From assembly GCF_000425065.1 (NCBI RefSeq), contig NZ_AULB01000012.1:62001-126000 (forward strand): a stretch of 64,000 nucleotides of DNA. Reading direction: 5' to 3'. The stretch is from Actinomadura rifamycini DSM 43936. GTDB taxonomy: Bacteria; Actinomycetota; Actinomycetes; Streptosporangiales; Streptosporangiaceae. The position numbers and the translations under genes were made by a program. Positions within the stretch are counted from its first letter, which is position 1, and each line of letters opens with the position of its first letter. Under the pieces are notes generated by a model, which saw only the letters and a program-made list of their open reading frames with translations, made no database searches and had not been told where the DNA came from. Shown here one piece after another: positions 48,901-57,314 of this stretch.

Positions 48901-49599
48901 GTCGGCGGCCTTGAAGTAGCGGACCTCCTCGACGGTGTCGCCCCAGAACTCCACCCGCAGCGGGTGCTCCTCGGTCGGCGGGAACACGTCCAGGATCCCG
49001 CCGCGCACCGCGATCTCGCCGCGCTTCTCCACCAGGTCGACCCGGTGGTACCCGGCGTCGACGAGCCGGCGGACCGCGTCGTCCATGTCGGCGTCCGCGC
49101 CGGACGCCAGCCGCACCGGCTCCAGGTCGGCCAGGCCGGACACGATCGGCTGCAGCACGGCCCGCACCGGCGTGACGACGACGTCCAGGCGCCCGCCCTT
49201 GCCGCCGGACGCCCCGTCCGGCGCGGGGTCGGCGCCGTCGGCGTCCGGGTGCACGAGGCGGCGCAGCACCGCGAGGCGCTGCCCGACGGTGTCGGACCGC
49301 GGCGACAGCTTCTCGTGCGGCAGCGTCTCCCACGCGGGGAAGTGCGCGACCCGGCCCGGGTCCAGCAGGCTCGACAGGGCGGCGGTCAGGTCCTCGGCCT
49401 CCCGGCCGGTCGCCGTCACCGCCAGCACCGTCCCGCCCGTCCCGCCCGGCCCGCCGGACACCCGGCGGCTCAGCGCCGCGGCCAGGACCGGCCACAGCGC
49501 GGGGGGCGCGACCACCTGGTGGTCGGTGCGCACCCGCTCCAGCGCGCGTGACAGCCCGGCATCGGTGCACGCCAGATCGACAAGTCCAGAAAGCGTCAT
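45994..49599 (-). CDS. mfd: Transcription-repair coupling factor
   Basis: Large ATP-dependent translocase that displaces stalled RNA polymerase and recruits UvrA. The 1201-residue product has the UvrB-like N-terminal module with the degenerate helicase region (WETLPHEKLSPRSD, VRGGILDVFPPTEEHP), the RNA-polymerase-interaction domain (PGDYVVHEQHGVGRY), the RecG-like motor with Walker A GDVGYGKTE, DEEQRFG box, SATPIPRT, HGQM and the QLRGRVGR motif, and the C-terminal TRCF domain. ATG 49599 begins MTLSGLVDLA; the longer ATG form (49761) adds 54 residues unlike the family. It heads the minus-strand cluster with the lipoprotein gene 41 bases downstream. Confidence 0.97.
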   Translation of the reverse strand: MTLSGLVDLACTDAGLSRALERVRTDHQVVAPPALWPVLAAALSRRVSGGPGGTGGTVLAVTATGREAEDLTAALSSLLDPGRVAHFPAWETLPHEKLSPRSDTVGQRLAVLRRLVHPDADGADPAPDGASGGKGGRLDVVVTPVRAVLQPIVSGLADLEPVRLASGADADMDDAVRRLVDAGYHRVDLVEKRGEIAVRGGILDVFPPTEEHPLRVEFWGDTVEEVRYFKAADQRSLEVAQDGLWAPPCRELPLTAQVRERARALAAEHPALEDILGRIADGDTVEGMEAFSPVLADSMELLTDLLPDGSALLVCEPERIRTRSAELVRTSQEFLEASWVNAAAGGAAPIDLGAAAFRSLEEVRLHSRELGLPRWTVTALTPGATDETGGAAADEALFEDDVELLDLGARAAEAYRGDTGRVVADLKGWIDGGWRVVLVTAGHGPAERLVQLVGDEGLGARLTDVAGTPGPSVVNVTTGLLENGFVWEHVKLAVLTETDLSGQRSSTKDARRMPSRRRGGIDPLQLRPGDYVVHEQHGVGRYVEMVSRTVQGATREYLILEYAKSDRLFVPTDQLEELTRYVGGEAPSLHRLGGADWQKAKSRARKAVRQIAGELIRLYSARMASPGHAFGTDTPWQRELEDAFPYVETPDQLAAIDEVKADMEKAVPMDRLICGDVGYGKTEIAVRAAFKAVQDGMQVAVLVPTTLLVQQHLSTFSERFAAFPVQVKPVSRFQTDKEIEATLEGLAAGTVDVVVGTHRILSSQTRFKKLGLVIIDEEQRFGVEHKEELKRLRTQVDVLAMSATPIPRTLEMGLTGIREMSTILTPPEERHPILTFVGPYQEKQIAAAIRRELLREGQVFFVHNRVRSIDKVAANLARLVPEARIATAHGQMNEQQLERVMVDFWEKNYDVLVATTIVESGLDVPNANTLIVDRADMYGLSQLHQLRGRVGRGRERAYAYFLYPPETPLTETAHERLATLAQHTEVGAGMYVAMKDLEIRGAGNILGAEQSGHVAGVGFDLYVRMVGEAVRELKEGGEPEQAETKVELPVDAHLPHEYVPGERLRLDAYRRIAAITSEDEIAVVHDELKDRFGPLPVPVLNLLEVARFRAKARRAGLNDVTLQGNFVKFTPVDLPDSRQVRLNRLYPKSILKTANETLLVPMPKTKPLGGRPLRDQELLAWASDLVDALFLESSPAAGSAR

Positions 49600-49812
49600 G
49601 TTCGCCCGCTCAATCGCAAAGACCCCGAGGCAGGGCAGCCCGAAGACCCGGAATCCCGCGTGGACCCGGTACCGCTTACCAGGGTACGCGCCCCGCCGAC
49701 CCGCCCGCGTTTCACCGCCGCGACCGGCGATGATTGCGGAGCGCGACACGGCCGTTACCAAGAATGCGCAAATAGCGGACAGAGCGCATCCGGACGGTTA
49801 CGCTGCGGAACT

Positions 49813-50610
49813 GTGACCGATCTGCGTACGCCGCCGGTCGACGGCGGCGACCTCTTCTCCGAACGCGCCCGGCAGTACGCCCTCGAGAAGCCCCTGCAGC
49901 GGATCCACATCCTGGAGGCCGGATGCGGCTGGGGCACGGGGCTGAACCTCGGCGGCCGCGCCCACGTCGCCACCGGCGTCGACATGGACGTCCCGGAGCT
50001 GCGCGCGTACACCTGCGAGCGCACCGACCTGGACTCCTGGCACCTGGGCGACCTGCGCACCGTCCCGCTGCCGCCGCGCTCCTACGACGTGGTCCACGCC
50101 TCCTACCTCATCGAACGGGTCCCGCACGCCGAACTCGTCCTGGACCGGTTCGTCGCCGCGCTCAAGCCCGGCGGGCTGCTGCTGGTGCGGATGCGCGACC
50201 GCGACACCGCGTTCGGCTTCCTCGACCGCACGCTCCCGCACCGGCTCCGGCCCGTCCGGCGGCGGCGCCGGCCGCGGCCCGGACGGGCGCAGCGCGGGGC
50301 GCACGCGCGCGTCGCGCCCGGCGGCGGGCCGGCGCCCGCGCCGCGGCCGGCGGCCGGGCCGCCGGCCGCCGTCTACGAGCGGGTCGCGTCGCGGCGGGGC
50401 CTGCGCTGGTACTGCACGATGCGCGGGCTCGTCGTCGCCGAGGAGTACACCTCCCGCGCGTCCCTCGACGGACTCGGGGCCGGATCCGGCCCCGCCGACC
50501 TGCTGTGCCGGCTCGTCTCGCTCTGCACCCGCGGGCGGCTCACCGCCGCGCACAGCGACGTGACACTGGTCATCCGCAAACCCGAGAACCGTTTCGCGCG
50601 GGTCATCTGA
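49813..50610 (+). CDS. Class I SAM-dependent methyltransferase
   Basis: A 265-residue Rossmann-fold methyltransferase. Motif I is LEAGCGWGTGLNLGG (about residues 37-51), motif II VATGVDMDV, then LRTVPLPPRSYDVVHASYLIERV. It matches the UbiE/methyltransferase-11 type acting on a small molecule, lipid or sugar. After the core there is an Arg/Pro/Ala-rich stretch (about residues 146-190) that looks like an expanded disordered loop. GTG 49813 gives MTDLRTPPVDGG. It diverges from mfd across 213 bases and precedes cysC by 118 bases, so it may belong to the surface-polysaccharide region, but the link is only positional. Confidence 0.8.
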   Translation: MTDLRTPPVDGGDLFSERARQYALEKPLQRIHILEAGCGWGTGLNLGGRAHVATGVDMDVPELRAYTCERTDLDSWHLGDLRTVPLPPRSYDVVHASYLIERVPHAELVLDRFVAALKPGGLLLVRMRDRDTAFGFLDRTLPHRLRPVRRRRRPRPGRAQRGAHARVAPGGGPAPAPRPAAGPPAAVYERVASRRGLRWYCTMRGLVVAEEYTSRASLDGLGAGSGPADLLCRLVSLCTRGRLTAAHSDVTLVIRKPENRFARVI

Positions 50611-50728
50611 GGCGGTCACGGGCGCGCCGGAGATGCGGGCACCTGAGCCGCCGCAGTATTTTCTGCAGCGCGAACACGTTCCCACCTGGATCAGCCCGGC
50701 ACCGTCCCGGGCAAGATCGGAGACCGCG

Positions 50729-52195
50729 GTGACCGCCGAAGCCGGCCTTCCCGACACGCTGCGCGACCTGCCCGCCTGGACGCCGGAACCGGTGGAGCTC
50801 GCCGACCTGGAGCTGATCCTGGCCGGCGTCTACCGGCCGCTCACGGGCTTCCTCGGCTCGTTCGACGCGGCGATGGTCATCGCCGGCGGCCGGCTGGCCG
50901 ACGGCACCCCCTGGCCCGTGCCCGTCACCCTCTCCGTCCCGAAGGAGCTGACCGAGCACGACCGGCTCGTCCTCCAGGACCCCGAGGGCGTCCCGCTCGC
51001 CGTCCTGACCGTCGAGGAGCGCTGGCAGGACCCGACGTCCGGCGACCAGCGCCTCGCGGGCCCGCTGGAGGCCCTCCGCGCCCCGGCGCACGGACCGTTC
51101 CACGCGATGCGCCGCCGCCCCGACGAGATGGAGCCGGCCGCCGGGCCCGTCCTGGCCGTCGCCACCCGCGACTTCCTGCACCGCCGCCAGCTCGGCCAGA
51201 TCCGCCAGGTCGCCGAGCGCCTCGGCGCGGGCGTCCTGCTGATGCCGCTGCTCGGCGGCGGGCACGACGAGTCGCTCGTCCGCGCGCTGCTCGCCGTCCG
51301 CCGCGAACTGCCCGGCGCGCGGGTCGTCCCCGTGCCGCTGCCCGCCCGCGGCGACGGCGAGCGGGACGTCGTCCTGCGCGCCCACGTCGCCGCCGCGTAC
51401 GGGGCGACGCACCTGCTCGCCGAGCTGGAGCCCGAGGACGTCCCGATCCCCGTCGCCGTCCCCGAGCCGTGGGCCTACGACGCCGACGTCGAGGTGTGGC
51501 GCCCGGTCGCCCGCATCGAGCCCGACCACGTCCAGGCCGAGCTGAGCCCCGAGCGGCTCGGCGAACTCCTCGACGCGGGCGAGCCCGTCCCCGACTGGTT
51601 CACCCCGCCCGCCGTCGCCGCCGAACTCGCCGTCGCCCGTCCGCCCAAGCGCTCGCGCGGCCTCACCGTCTTCTTCACGGGCCTGTCGGGCTCCGGCAAG
51701 TCGACCGTCGCGCGCGGCCTGTCCGACGCCCTCATCGAGCGCGGCGGCCGCACCGTCACGCTCCTGGACGGCGACGTCGTGCGCCGCATGCTCTCCGCGG
51801 GGCTCACCTTCTCGCGTCCCGACCGCGACCTGAACATCCGCCGCATCGGCTTCGTCGCGTCCGAGATCACCCGGCACGGCGGCGTCGCGATCTGCGCGCC
51901 GATCGCCCCGTACGCCGCCACGCGCGCCGAGGTCCGCCGCATGGTGGAGGCCCACGGCGACTTCATCCTCGTGCACGTGGCCACCCCGCTCGAGGAGTGC
52001 GAGCGCCGCGACCGCAAGGGCCTGTACGCCAAGGCCCGCGCCGGCCTCATCCCCGAGTTCACCGGCATCTCCGATCCCTACGAGGAGCCGGACGACGCCG
52101 ACCTCGCGATCGACACCTCCCGGCTGACGCCCGAGGAGGCCGTCGACCGCGTCCTGGCCGTGCTCACCGAGGGCGGCTGGATCCGCCCCGCCTGA
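50729..52195 (+). CDS. cysC: APS kinase fused to a degenerate ATP-sulfurylase domain
   Basis: A 488-residue fusion. The C-terminal half (from about residue 308) is a complete adenylylsulfate kinase that makes PAPS: Walker A GLSGSGKST (318-326, K324), DGDVVRR (347-353), the NIRRIGFVA segment and CAPIAPYAATR. The N-terminal 300 residues follow the ATP-sulfurylase fold (GVYRPLTGFLGSFD, a THLLAELEPED region) but the catalytic motifs are lost: the canonical TRNPxHxxH is TRDFLHRRQ (146-154), and the GRDHAG loop is absent. It should therefore make PAPS from APS but not APS from sulfate. GTG 50729 has GGAG six bases upstream. A hairpin follows. Confidence 0.9.
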   Translation: MTAEAGLPDTLRDLPAWTPEPVELADLELILAGVYRPLTGFLGSFDAAMVIAGGRLADGTPWPVPVTLSVPKELTEHDRLVLQDPEGVPLAVLTVEERWQDPTSGDQRLAGPLEALRAPAHGPFHAMRRRPDEMEPAAGPVLAVATRDFLHRRQLGQIRQVAERLGAGVLLMPLLGGGHDESLVRALLAVRRELPGARVVPVPLPARGDGERDVVLRAHVAAAYGATHLLAELEPEDVPIPVAVPEPWAYDADVEVWRPVARIEPDHVQAELSPERLGELLDAGEPVPDWFTPPAVAAELAVARPPKRSRGLTVFFTGLSGSGKSTVARGLSDALIERGGRTVTLLDGDVVRRMLSAGLTFSRPDRDLNIRRIGFVASEITRHGGVAICAPIAPYAATRAEVRRMVEAHGDFILVHVATPLEECERRDRKGLYAKARAGLIPEFTGISDPYEEPDDADLAIDTSRLTPEEAVDRVLAVLTEGGWIRPA

Positions 52196-52222
52196 CCTCG
52201 CCCCCGCCTGATCACCGCCCCG

Positions 52223-52254
52223 CCCCCGAGGGATTCGACGCGTCCCTCCGGGGG
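52223..52254 (+). terminator. Stem-loop after cysC
   Basis: CCCCCGAGGGA at 52223-52233 pairs with TCCCTCCGGGGG at 52243-52254 with one bulged base and a nine-base loop, followed by TGTCGTTTGG. It starts 28 bases after the cysC stop and separates cysC from the TauE gene. Confidence 0.75.
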
Positions 52255-52343
52255 TGTCGTTTGGCCCGGCCCACCCGGGTTACGAAGCCGGGGTCGCGAT
52301 CCTTTACCGTGATAGCCGGTATTCCCTACATGTCTGGTAGATC

Positions 52344-53294
52344 ATGGCGATGGACTTCGATTGGCCGATGGCGCTGGGCTCGTTCCTGGTCGCCATCGTC
52401 GTCGGTCTCACCGGCATGGGCGGCGGTGCGCTGATGACGCCGATGCTCGTGACCTTCTTCGGGGTCAGCCCCCTCGCGGCGGTCTCCAGCGACCTCGCCG
52501 CGTCCGCCGTGATGAAACCCGTCGGCAGCGCCGTCCACTACCGGCGGGGCACCGTCGACCTGCGCCTGGTCGGGTGGCTGTGCGCGGGCTCGGTGCCCGC
52601 CGCGTTCTGCGGCGTGCTCATCCCGCGGGCCCTCGGCGACGGGGAGGCCGTGCACGACTTCATCGAGCTGGCGATGGGCATCGCGCTGCTCGTGGCCGCC
52701 GCGGGGATCCTGGTCCGCGGCCTGCTGGCGCGCCGCGCGCGGCCCGACGAGGACGACGGCCCCATCACCGTGCGTCCCGTCCCGACCGTGCTCGTCGGCG
52801 CGGTCGGCGGGCTCGTCGTGGGGATCACCTCGGTCGGGTCCGGCTCGCTGATCATCGTCGCGCTCCTGCTGCTGTACCCGGCGCTGAAGCCGAACCACCT
52901 GGTGGGGACGGACCTGCTGCAGGCCGTCCCGCTGGTGTTCGCCGCCGCGCTCGGCCACCTGCTCTTCGGCGAGTTCCGGCTGGAGGTCACCGCCGCGCTG
53001 CTCGTCGGGTCGATCCCCGGCGTCTACCTCGGCTCGCGGATCTCCTCCCGGGCCCCCGCCGGGCTCATCCGCCGCCTGCTCGTGCTCGTCCTCGTCGCCT
53101 CCGCGCTCAACATGTTCGGCGTCGGCGTGGTCCCGCTGGCGTGGACGATCGCCGCGATCGCCGCCGGGACCGCCGCGACCTGGCTCGTCGGCCGGAGGAA
53201 GCGGGATACAGTGCCCTCCGAGTCGCCGGACGAAGCCGGAGAAACAGGAAAGCGGAGCACGCGTGGACGATCGATGGCCGCACCAGACCGTTGA
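52344..53294 (+). CDS. TauE/SafE-family anion exporter
   Basis: A 316-residue membrane protein with about eight segments arranged as two inverted halves; the first repeats the family start (FLVAIVVGLTGMGGGALMTPMLV) and the second the matching segment (VGGLVVGITSVGSGSLIIVALL). TauE/SafE proteins move sulfite, sulfoacetate or other small organosulfur anions across the membrane. Placed directly after cysC and before glycan genes, a sulfur-related role is plausible. ATG 52344 is used; ATG 52350 is also possible. It overlaps the downstream glycosyltransferase start by 32 bases. Confidence 0.86.
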   Translation: MAMDFDWPMALGSFLVAIVVGLTGMGGGALMTPMLVTFFGVSPLAAVSSDLAASAVMKPVGSAVHYRRGTVDLRLVGWLCAGSVPAAFCGVLIPRALGDGEAVHDFIELAMGIALLVAAAGILVRGLLARRARPDEDDGPITVRPVPTVLVGAVGGLVVGITSVGSGSLIIVALLLLYPALKPNHLVGTDLLQAVPLVFAAALGHLLFGEFRLEVTAALLVGSIPGVYLGSRISSRAPAGLIRRLLVLVLVASALNMFGVGVVPLAWTIAAIAAGTAATWLVGRRKRDTVPSESPDEAGETGKRSTRGRSMAAPDR

Positions 53295-54045
53295 CGTGCT
53301 GGGCGTGCGCGTCAGCCGCATCGACGCCGCCCGGCTGCGGGAGTTCGTCGCCGCCGCCGTCAAGGACCGGACGAAGCTGACGATCACGTTCGCGAACCCC
53401 GACTACGTCCGGAAGGCGCAGAAGGACCGCGCGCTGCGCGACCTCATGAACGGGTTCGACCTCAACCTGCCGGACGGCTGGGGCGTGGTGCTGGCCGCGA
53501 GAATCTTCGGCCGGCCGGTGCCGGGGCGGATGGCCAACGACGACCTGACCGACGACCTGTTCGGGCAGCCCGCGGAGGAGGGCTGGAGCGTCTTCCTGTT
53601 CGGCAACGCGCCCGGCGTCGCCGACGACGCCGCGCGGAACCTGCGGGAGTGGTTCCCCGGGCTCTCGATCGCCGGCACCCAGCACGGGCACTGGGCGCGG
53701 GACGGCGTCCTGCCCCCGGAGACCGCGGAACGGCTCGTCGCCGAGATCAACGCGGCGGCGCCCGACATCCTCCACGTGGGGCTGGGCACGCCGCTGCAGC
53801 AGCGGTTCGTCGCCGAGCACCGCGACGCGATCGAGGCGCCCGTCATCATCACGTGCGGCGCGTACTTCGAGCATCTCGCCGAGCGCCGCGAGTACTACCC
53901 GCCCTGGGTCCTGAAGCTGCGGATCGGGTTCCTGTACCGGCTCGCGCGCGAACCGCGGCGGCTGTGGCGCCGCTACACCGTCGAACTGGGCTCCTACCTG
54001 GGGCGCGTCCTCGTGCACCGGATCCGGCACGGCAAGCAGTCCTGA
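53263..54045 (+). CDS. WecB/TagA/CpsF-family glycosyltransferase
   Basis: A 260-residue GT26 enzyme that transfers N-acetylmannosaminuronate, N-acetylmannosamine or glucose to a lipid-linked sugar early in surface-polymer synthesis. Seen: TFANPDYVRKA (about 42-52), the probable catalytic Asp D71 in NLPDGWGVVLA, the LFGNAPGVADDAARNL segment and PDILHVGLGTPLQQRF. The basic C-terminal tail (RLAREPRRLWRRYTVELGSY) is typical and fits peripheral membrane binding. GTG 53263 lies behind GCGGAG inside the end of the TauE gene, indicating a common transcript. Confidence 0.9.
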   Translation: MDDRWPHQTVDVLGVRVSRIDAARLREFVAAAVKDRTKLTITFANPDYVRKAQKDRALRDLMNGFDLNLPDGWGVVLAARIFGRPVPGRMANDDLTDDLFGQPAEEGWSVFLFGNAPGVADDAARNLREWFPGLSIAGTQHGHWARDGVLPPETAERLVAEINAAAPDILHVGLGTPLQQRFVAEHRDAIEAPVIITCGAYFEHLAERREYYPPWVLKLRIGFLYRLAREPRRLWRRYTVELGSYLGRVLVHRIRHGKQS

Positions 54046-54138
54046 TCCGGACGCGGGCGGCCGCCGCCGAAACCCGGACGCGGCGATCAATTGCGTGGTA
54101 GAACATGCCGGGTCAACGCCCTTCCCCCGGAGACCGAC

Positions 54139-55401
54139 ATGCGCAAGCGCTCTGCCGCCGCGGCGACACTCCTCGGCGCAGCCCTGCTGTTCCCGGCCGC
54201 GGCCTCGGCCGACATCGCCCACTCCTCGGTCGTCTCGGCCGACCCGGTGGACGCGACGCCGCACGTCCTGGACGGGACGGTCCGCGCCATCGCGGTCGTC
54301 GGCTCCACGGTCGTCGTCGGCGGCAACTTCGAGCAGGTGCGCAACGCGGGCCGGAACGCGAAGGCGGCGGCCCGCACGAACCTGTTCTCGTTCGACCTGG
54401 CCACCGGCAAGATCACCACGACGTTCGTCCCGCAGATCGACGGGACCGTCTACGCGCTGCAGCCCGGCCCCGACGGCACGGTGTACGTGGGCGGCCGGTT
54501 CAAGAACGTCGCGGGCGTCAAGACCGGCCCCCTCGCGCTGCTCCAGGTGTCGACGGGCAAGGTCGTGCCGTCGTTCAAGCCCGCCATCCCGTGGGGGCGC
54601 GTGTCGAGCATGGTGCGGCGCGACGCCCGGCTGTACGTCGGCGGAACGTTCACGCAGGTCGGCAAGACGGCCGTCACCGGGCTCGCGCGCCTCAACGCCG
54701 CCACCGGGGCCGTCGACCCGACGTTCGACATCACGCTGAGCGAGCCGCGCGCGGGCGAGCTGAAGGTCCAGAACCTCATCGTGAACCCGCAGGACACCCG
54801 GCTGGTCGTCAACGGCACCTTCACCCGGGCCGAGGGGCAGCGCCGCTACCAGCTCGCGATGATCGAGACGGCGAAGACGGCGAAGCTGTCCACCTGGGCG
54901 ACCGACGCGTACACGTCGCCCTGCAACCGGACGGCGTTCGACACCTACATGCGCGGCATGGACTTCTCCCCGGACGGCTCGTACTTCGTCGTCACGACGA
55001 CCGGCGGCCCGTACGGGCCCCGCCAGATGTGCGACACCGCCGCCCGCTTCGAGACGAACAAGACCGGTTCCGGCCAGAAGGCGACGTGGGTCAACCACAC
55101 CGGCGGCGACACGCTGCTGTCCACGGCCGTCACCGGCGCCGCCGTCTACGTCGGCGGGCACCAGCGCTGGATGGACAACCCGTACGGCTCCGACTCCCCC
55201 GGTCCGGGCGCCGCCGCACGTCCCGGGATCGCGGCGCTGAACCCGAAGACCGGCAAGGCGCTGTCGTGGAACCCGACCCGCAGCCGCGGCCACGGCGTCG
55301 AGGCGCTCGTCGCGACCCCCAAGGGCCTGCTGGTGGGCAGTGACACCGACCAGCTCGGCCGCGAGTTCCATGGGCGGATCGGGATGTTCCCGCTACGGTA
55401 A
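54139..55401 (+). CDS. Secreted beta-propeller-like protein (short paralogue)
   Basis: A 420-residue exported protein: signal peptide residues 1-25 ending ASA, then repeated short beta-blades with a VYVGGxF or VVVGGNF core (IAVVGSTVVVGGNFEQV, GTVYVGGRFKNV, ARLYVGGTFTQV, AVYVGGHQRW), as in delta-60/propeller proteins. It is homologous along its whole length to the N-terminal half of the protein at 57315-60116, including FDTYMRxxDFxPDGSxFVVT and the TQMCDT/RQMCDT segment. Four cysteines may pair. No catalytic residues are apparent, so it may bind a glycan or protein. ATG 54139 follows CCCGGAGA. Confidence 0.82.
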   Translation: MRKRSAAAATLLGAALLFPAAASADIAHSSVVSADPVDATPHVLDGTVRAIAVVGSTVVVGGNFEQVRNAGRNAKAAARTNLFSFDLATGKITTTFVPQIDGTVYALQPGPDGTVYVGGRFKNVAGVKTGPLALLQVSTGKVVPSFKPAIPWGRVSSMVRRDARLYVGGTFTQVGKTAVTGLARLNAATGAVDPTFDITLSEPRAGELKVQNLIVNPQDTRLVVNGTFTRAEGQRRYQLAMIETAKTAKLSTWATDAYTSPCNRTAFDTYMRGMDFSPDGSYFVVTTTGGPYGPRQMCDTAARFETNKTGSGQKATWVNHTGGDTLLSTAVTGAAVYVGGHQRWMDNPYGSDSPGPGAAARPGIAALNPKTGKALSWNPTRSRGHGVEALVATPKGLLVGSDTDQLGREFHGRIGMFPLR

Positions 55402-55426
55402 GTCTGCACTGGCGAGAGGAGCGGGC

Positions 55427-57115
55427 ATGACGGGGTGGGAACGGCGCGGTGAGACGCCGCCGAGCTTCGGACGTCCCGCCGGTCCGGACGGGCGTCCGCC
55501 GCGGAACCGCCGCGCCCGCCGGGCCGCCGCCGCGCGGGCCCGGTCCCGGTCCCGCACCCGGCGGCGGGCGCTGCGGGTGACCGCGCTCGGCGCCGTCCTC
55601 GCCGCCGCCGCGGGCGCCGGCGTGGTGCTCGCCCCCGGCGACCTGTACCGGACGGCCCCGGTCGACGGCAGCGAGCGCATCACGGTCGTGCCCGCGTCCG
55701 CCGACACCTACGTCAGCCGGGAGGAGCCCGACTCGGTCCGCGGCGCGCACGCCGTCGTGAGCGCCGCCGCGTGGCCCGACTGGCACACCGAGGGCTACCT
55801 GGCGTTCACCGTCCCGTCGACGGCGGCGCCGTTCCGGTCGGCGCGGCTGGAGCTGACCCTCGAGCGGTTCGACCACCTCCCCGCGGACGTGGAGCTGCGG
55901 GCGCTGCCCGGCGGCTGGTCGGAGCACGAGACGTCCTGGCGGAACCGGCCCCACGCGGGACGGCCGCTGGCCCGGGTGCCGCTGCCCCGCCCGGACGCCC
56001 CCGGCGGGCCGGACGAGCGGGTGACGGTCGACGTCAGCCGCTGGATCGACGGGCCCGGCGACTACGCGTTCGCCCTCGTGAACGCGCAGCGGCACACGTC
56101 CGCCCGGTTCCGGGCGGGCGAGACCGCGGCGGGGCCCCGGCTCGTCCTGTCCCCGGACGCGCCCGCCGCGGCGCCCGCGCCGACGGCGAGCGCGGCGCCG
56201 AGCCCGTCCCCGTCGGCGCCCGAAGCGTCGCCGCCGCAGGCCCGCGACGCGGCCCCGGCGCCCGCGCCGTCGTCCCGCAAGCCCGACGCGAGCGGCGGGG
56301 GCGGTGGCGGCGGCGGCTCCAGGACGGACGCCAGGACGCTGTGCGGCGTCTCGCTGGAGGTCGACCGGGGGCAGACCCACCTGGAGGCCCTCGCGGAGGC
56401 CGAGCGCCGCTACGGCCGCCTGGACATGGTCCGCCAGTTCTACCCGGGCACGCCCGGCGCGTGGCCCGGCCGGTTCGGCGACAAGCTCGGCAAGCGCCCG
56501 ACCGTCGTCTCGTTCAAGATGAACCCGCGGGACGTCCTCGCCGGGAAGCACGACGCGAAGATGGCGCGGTGGTTCGCCGAGGCGCCCGACGACCGGGACG
56601 TCTACTGGGTGTACTACCACGAGCCCGAGGACAACATCGCGGACGGCCACTTCACGGCGGCCGACTACCGTGCCGCGTGGCGGCGCCTCGCCGGGCTCGC
56701 CGACCGCGCGGACAACCCGCGGCTGAAGGCCACGCTCGTCCTCATGAGCTGGAGCCTGGAGCCGGAGTCGCGGCGGAACTGGCGCGACTACTACCCGGGC
56801 CGGGACGTCATCGACGTCCTCGGCTGGGACACCTACAACCTCGCCAAGAGCCGGTACCAGACGCCCGACGAGATGTACGGGAAGGTGCTCGAGGTCAGCG
56901 CGCAGGAGGACCTGCCGTTCGGCGTCGCCGAGACGGGCGCCCACCTCATCCCGGGCGACGACGGCGCGAAGCGCGCCGCGTGGCTGCGGTCCATGACGCG
57001 GTACCTGGAGCAGAAGAACGCCCTGTGGGTCGCCTACTTCGACCTCGACTGGCCCACCGGCGACTTCCGCCTCCTCGACGCGCCCAGCATCAAGGCGTGG
57101 AACGACTTCTGCTGA
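55427..57115 (+). CDS. Membrane-anchored DNRLRE/CBM-GH26-like glycoside hydrolase
   Basis: A 562-residue protein. The first 49 residues are an Arg-rich cytoplasmic tail, then one hydrophobic segment (50-70) acting as anchor or uncleaved signal. Residues about 85-245 form a beta-sandwich of the DNRLRE/CBM96 kind (ADTYVSREEP, LELTLERFDHLPADVEL, TSWRNRPHAGRPL). A Pro/Ala/Ser linker and nine glycines lead to a catalytic barrel (about 300-562) like GH26: the candidate acid/base E399 in YYHEPE and the candidate nucleophile E502 in GVAETG. GH26 enzymes cut beta-mannans or related glycans. ATG 55427 has GAGAGGA upstream. The substrate is probably an external polysaccharide. Confidence 0.8.
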   Translation: MTGWERRGETPPSFGRPAGPDGRPPRNRRARRAAAARARSRSRTRRRALRVTALGAVLAAAAGAGVVLAPGDLYRTAPVDGSERITVVPASADTYVSREEPDSVRGAHAVVSAAAWPDWHTEGYLAFTVPSTAAPFRSARLELTLERFDHLPADVELRALPGGWSEHETSWRNRPHAGRPLARVPLPRPDAPGGPDERVTVDVSRWIDGPGDYAFALVNAQRHTSARFRAGETAAGPRLVLSPDAPAAAPAPTASAAPSPSPSAPEASPPQARDAAPAPAPSSRKPDASGGGGGGGGSRTDARTLCGVSLEVDRGQTHLEALAEAERRYGRLDMVRQFYPGTPGAWPGRFGDKLGKRPTVVSFKMNPRDVLAGKHDAKMARWFAEAPDDRDVYWVYYHEPEDNIADGHFTAADYRAAWRRLAGLADRADNPRLKATLVLMSWSLEPESRRNWRDYYPGRDVIDVLGWDTYNLAKSRYQTPDEMYGKVLEVSAQEDLPFGVAETGAHLIPGDDGAKRAAWLRSMTRYLEQKNALWVAYFDLDWPTGDFRLLDAPSIKAWNDFC

Positions 57116-57269
57116 CCCGCGCCCACCGGCGCACCACCCGCCCACCACGGCGACGGCCCGCTCGGAGCACCGGCTCCGGGCGGATCGTCGCGTTCGGCCC
57201 CTGGGCCGCCCGTGAGGGGCGGGGCCCCGGCCGCGGTGACGCTCGTCCGGCGTCCGCGTTCGACGGCGA

Positions 57270-57300
57270 AGGCCCGCCCGGAACGGATCCGGGCGGGCCT
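57270..57300. terminator. Stem-loop between converging secreted-protein genes
   Basis: AGGCCCGCCCGG at 57270-57281 pairs exactly with CCGGGCGGGCCT at 57289-57300 with a seven-base loop. It lies between the GH26-like gene and the converging propeller/PKD gene, 14 bases before the latter's stop. Confidence 0.85.
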
Positions 57301-57314
57301 CGCCGTGCGTCGGG

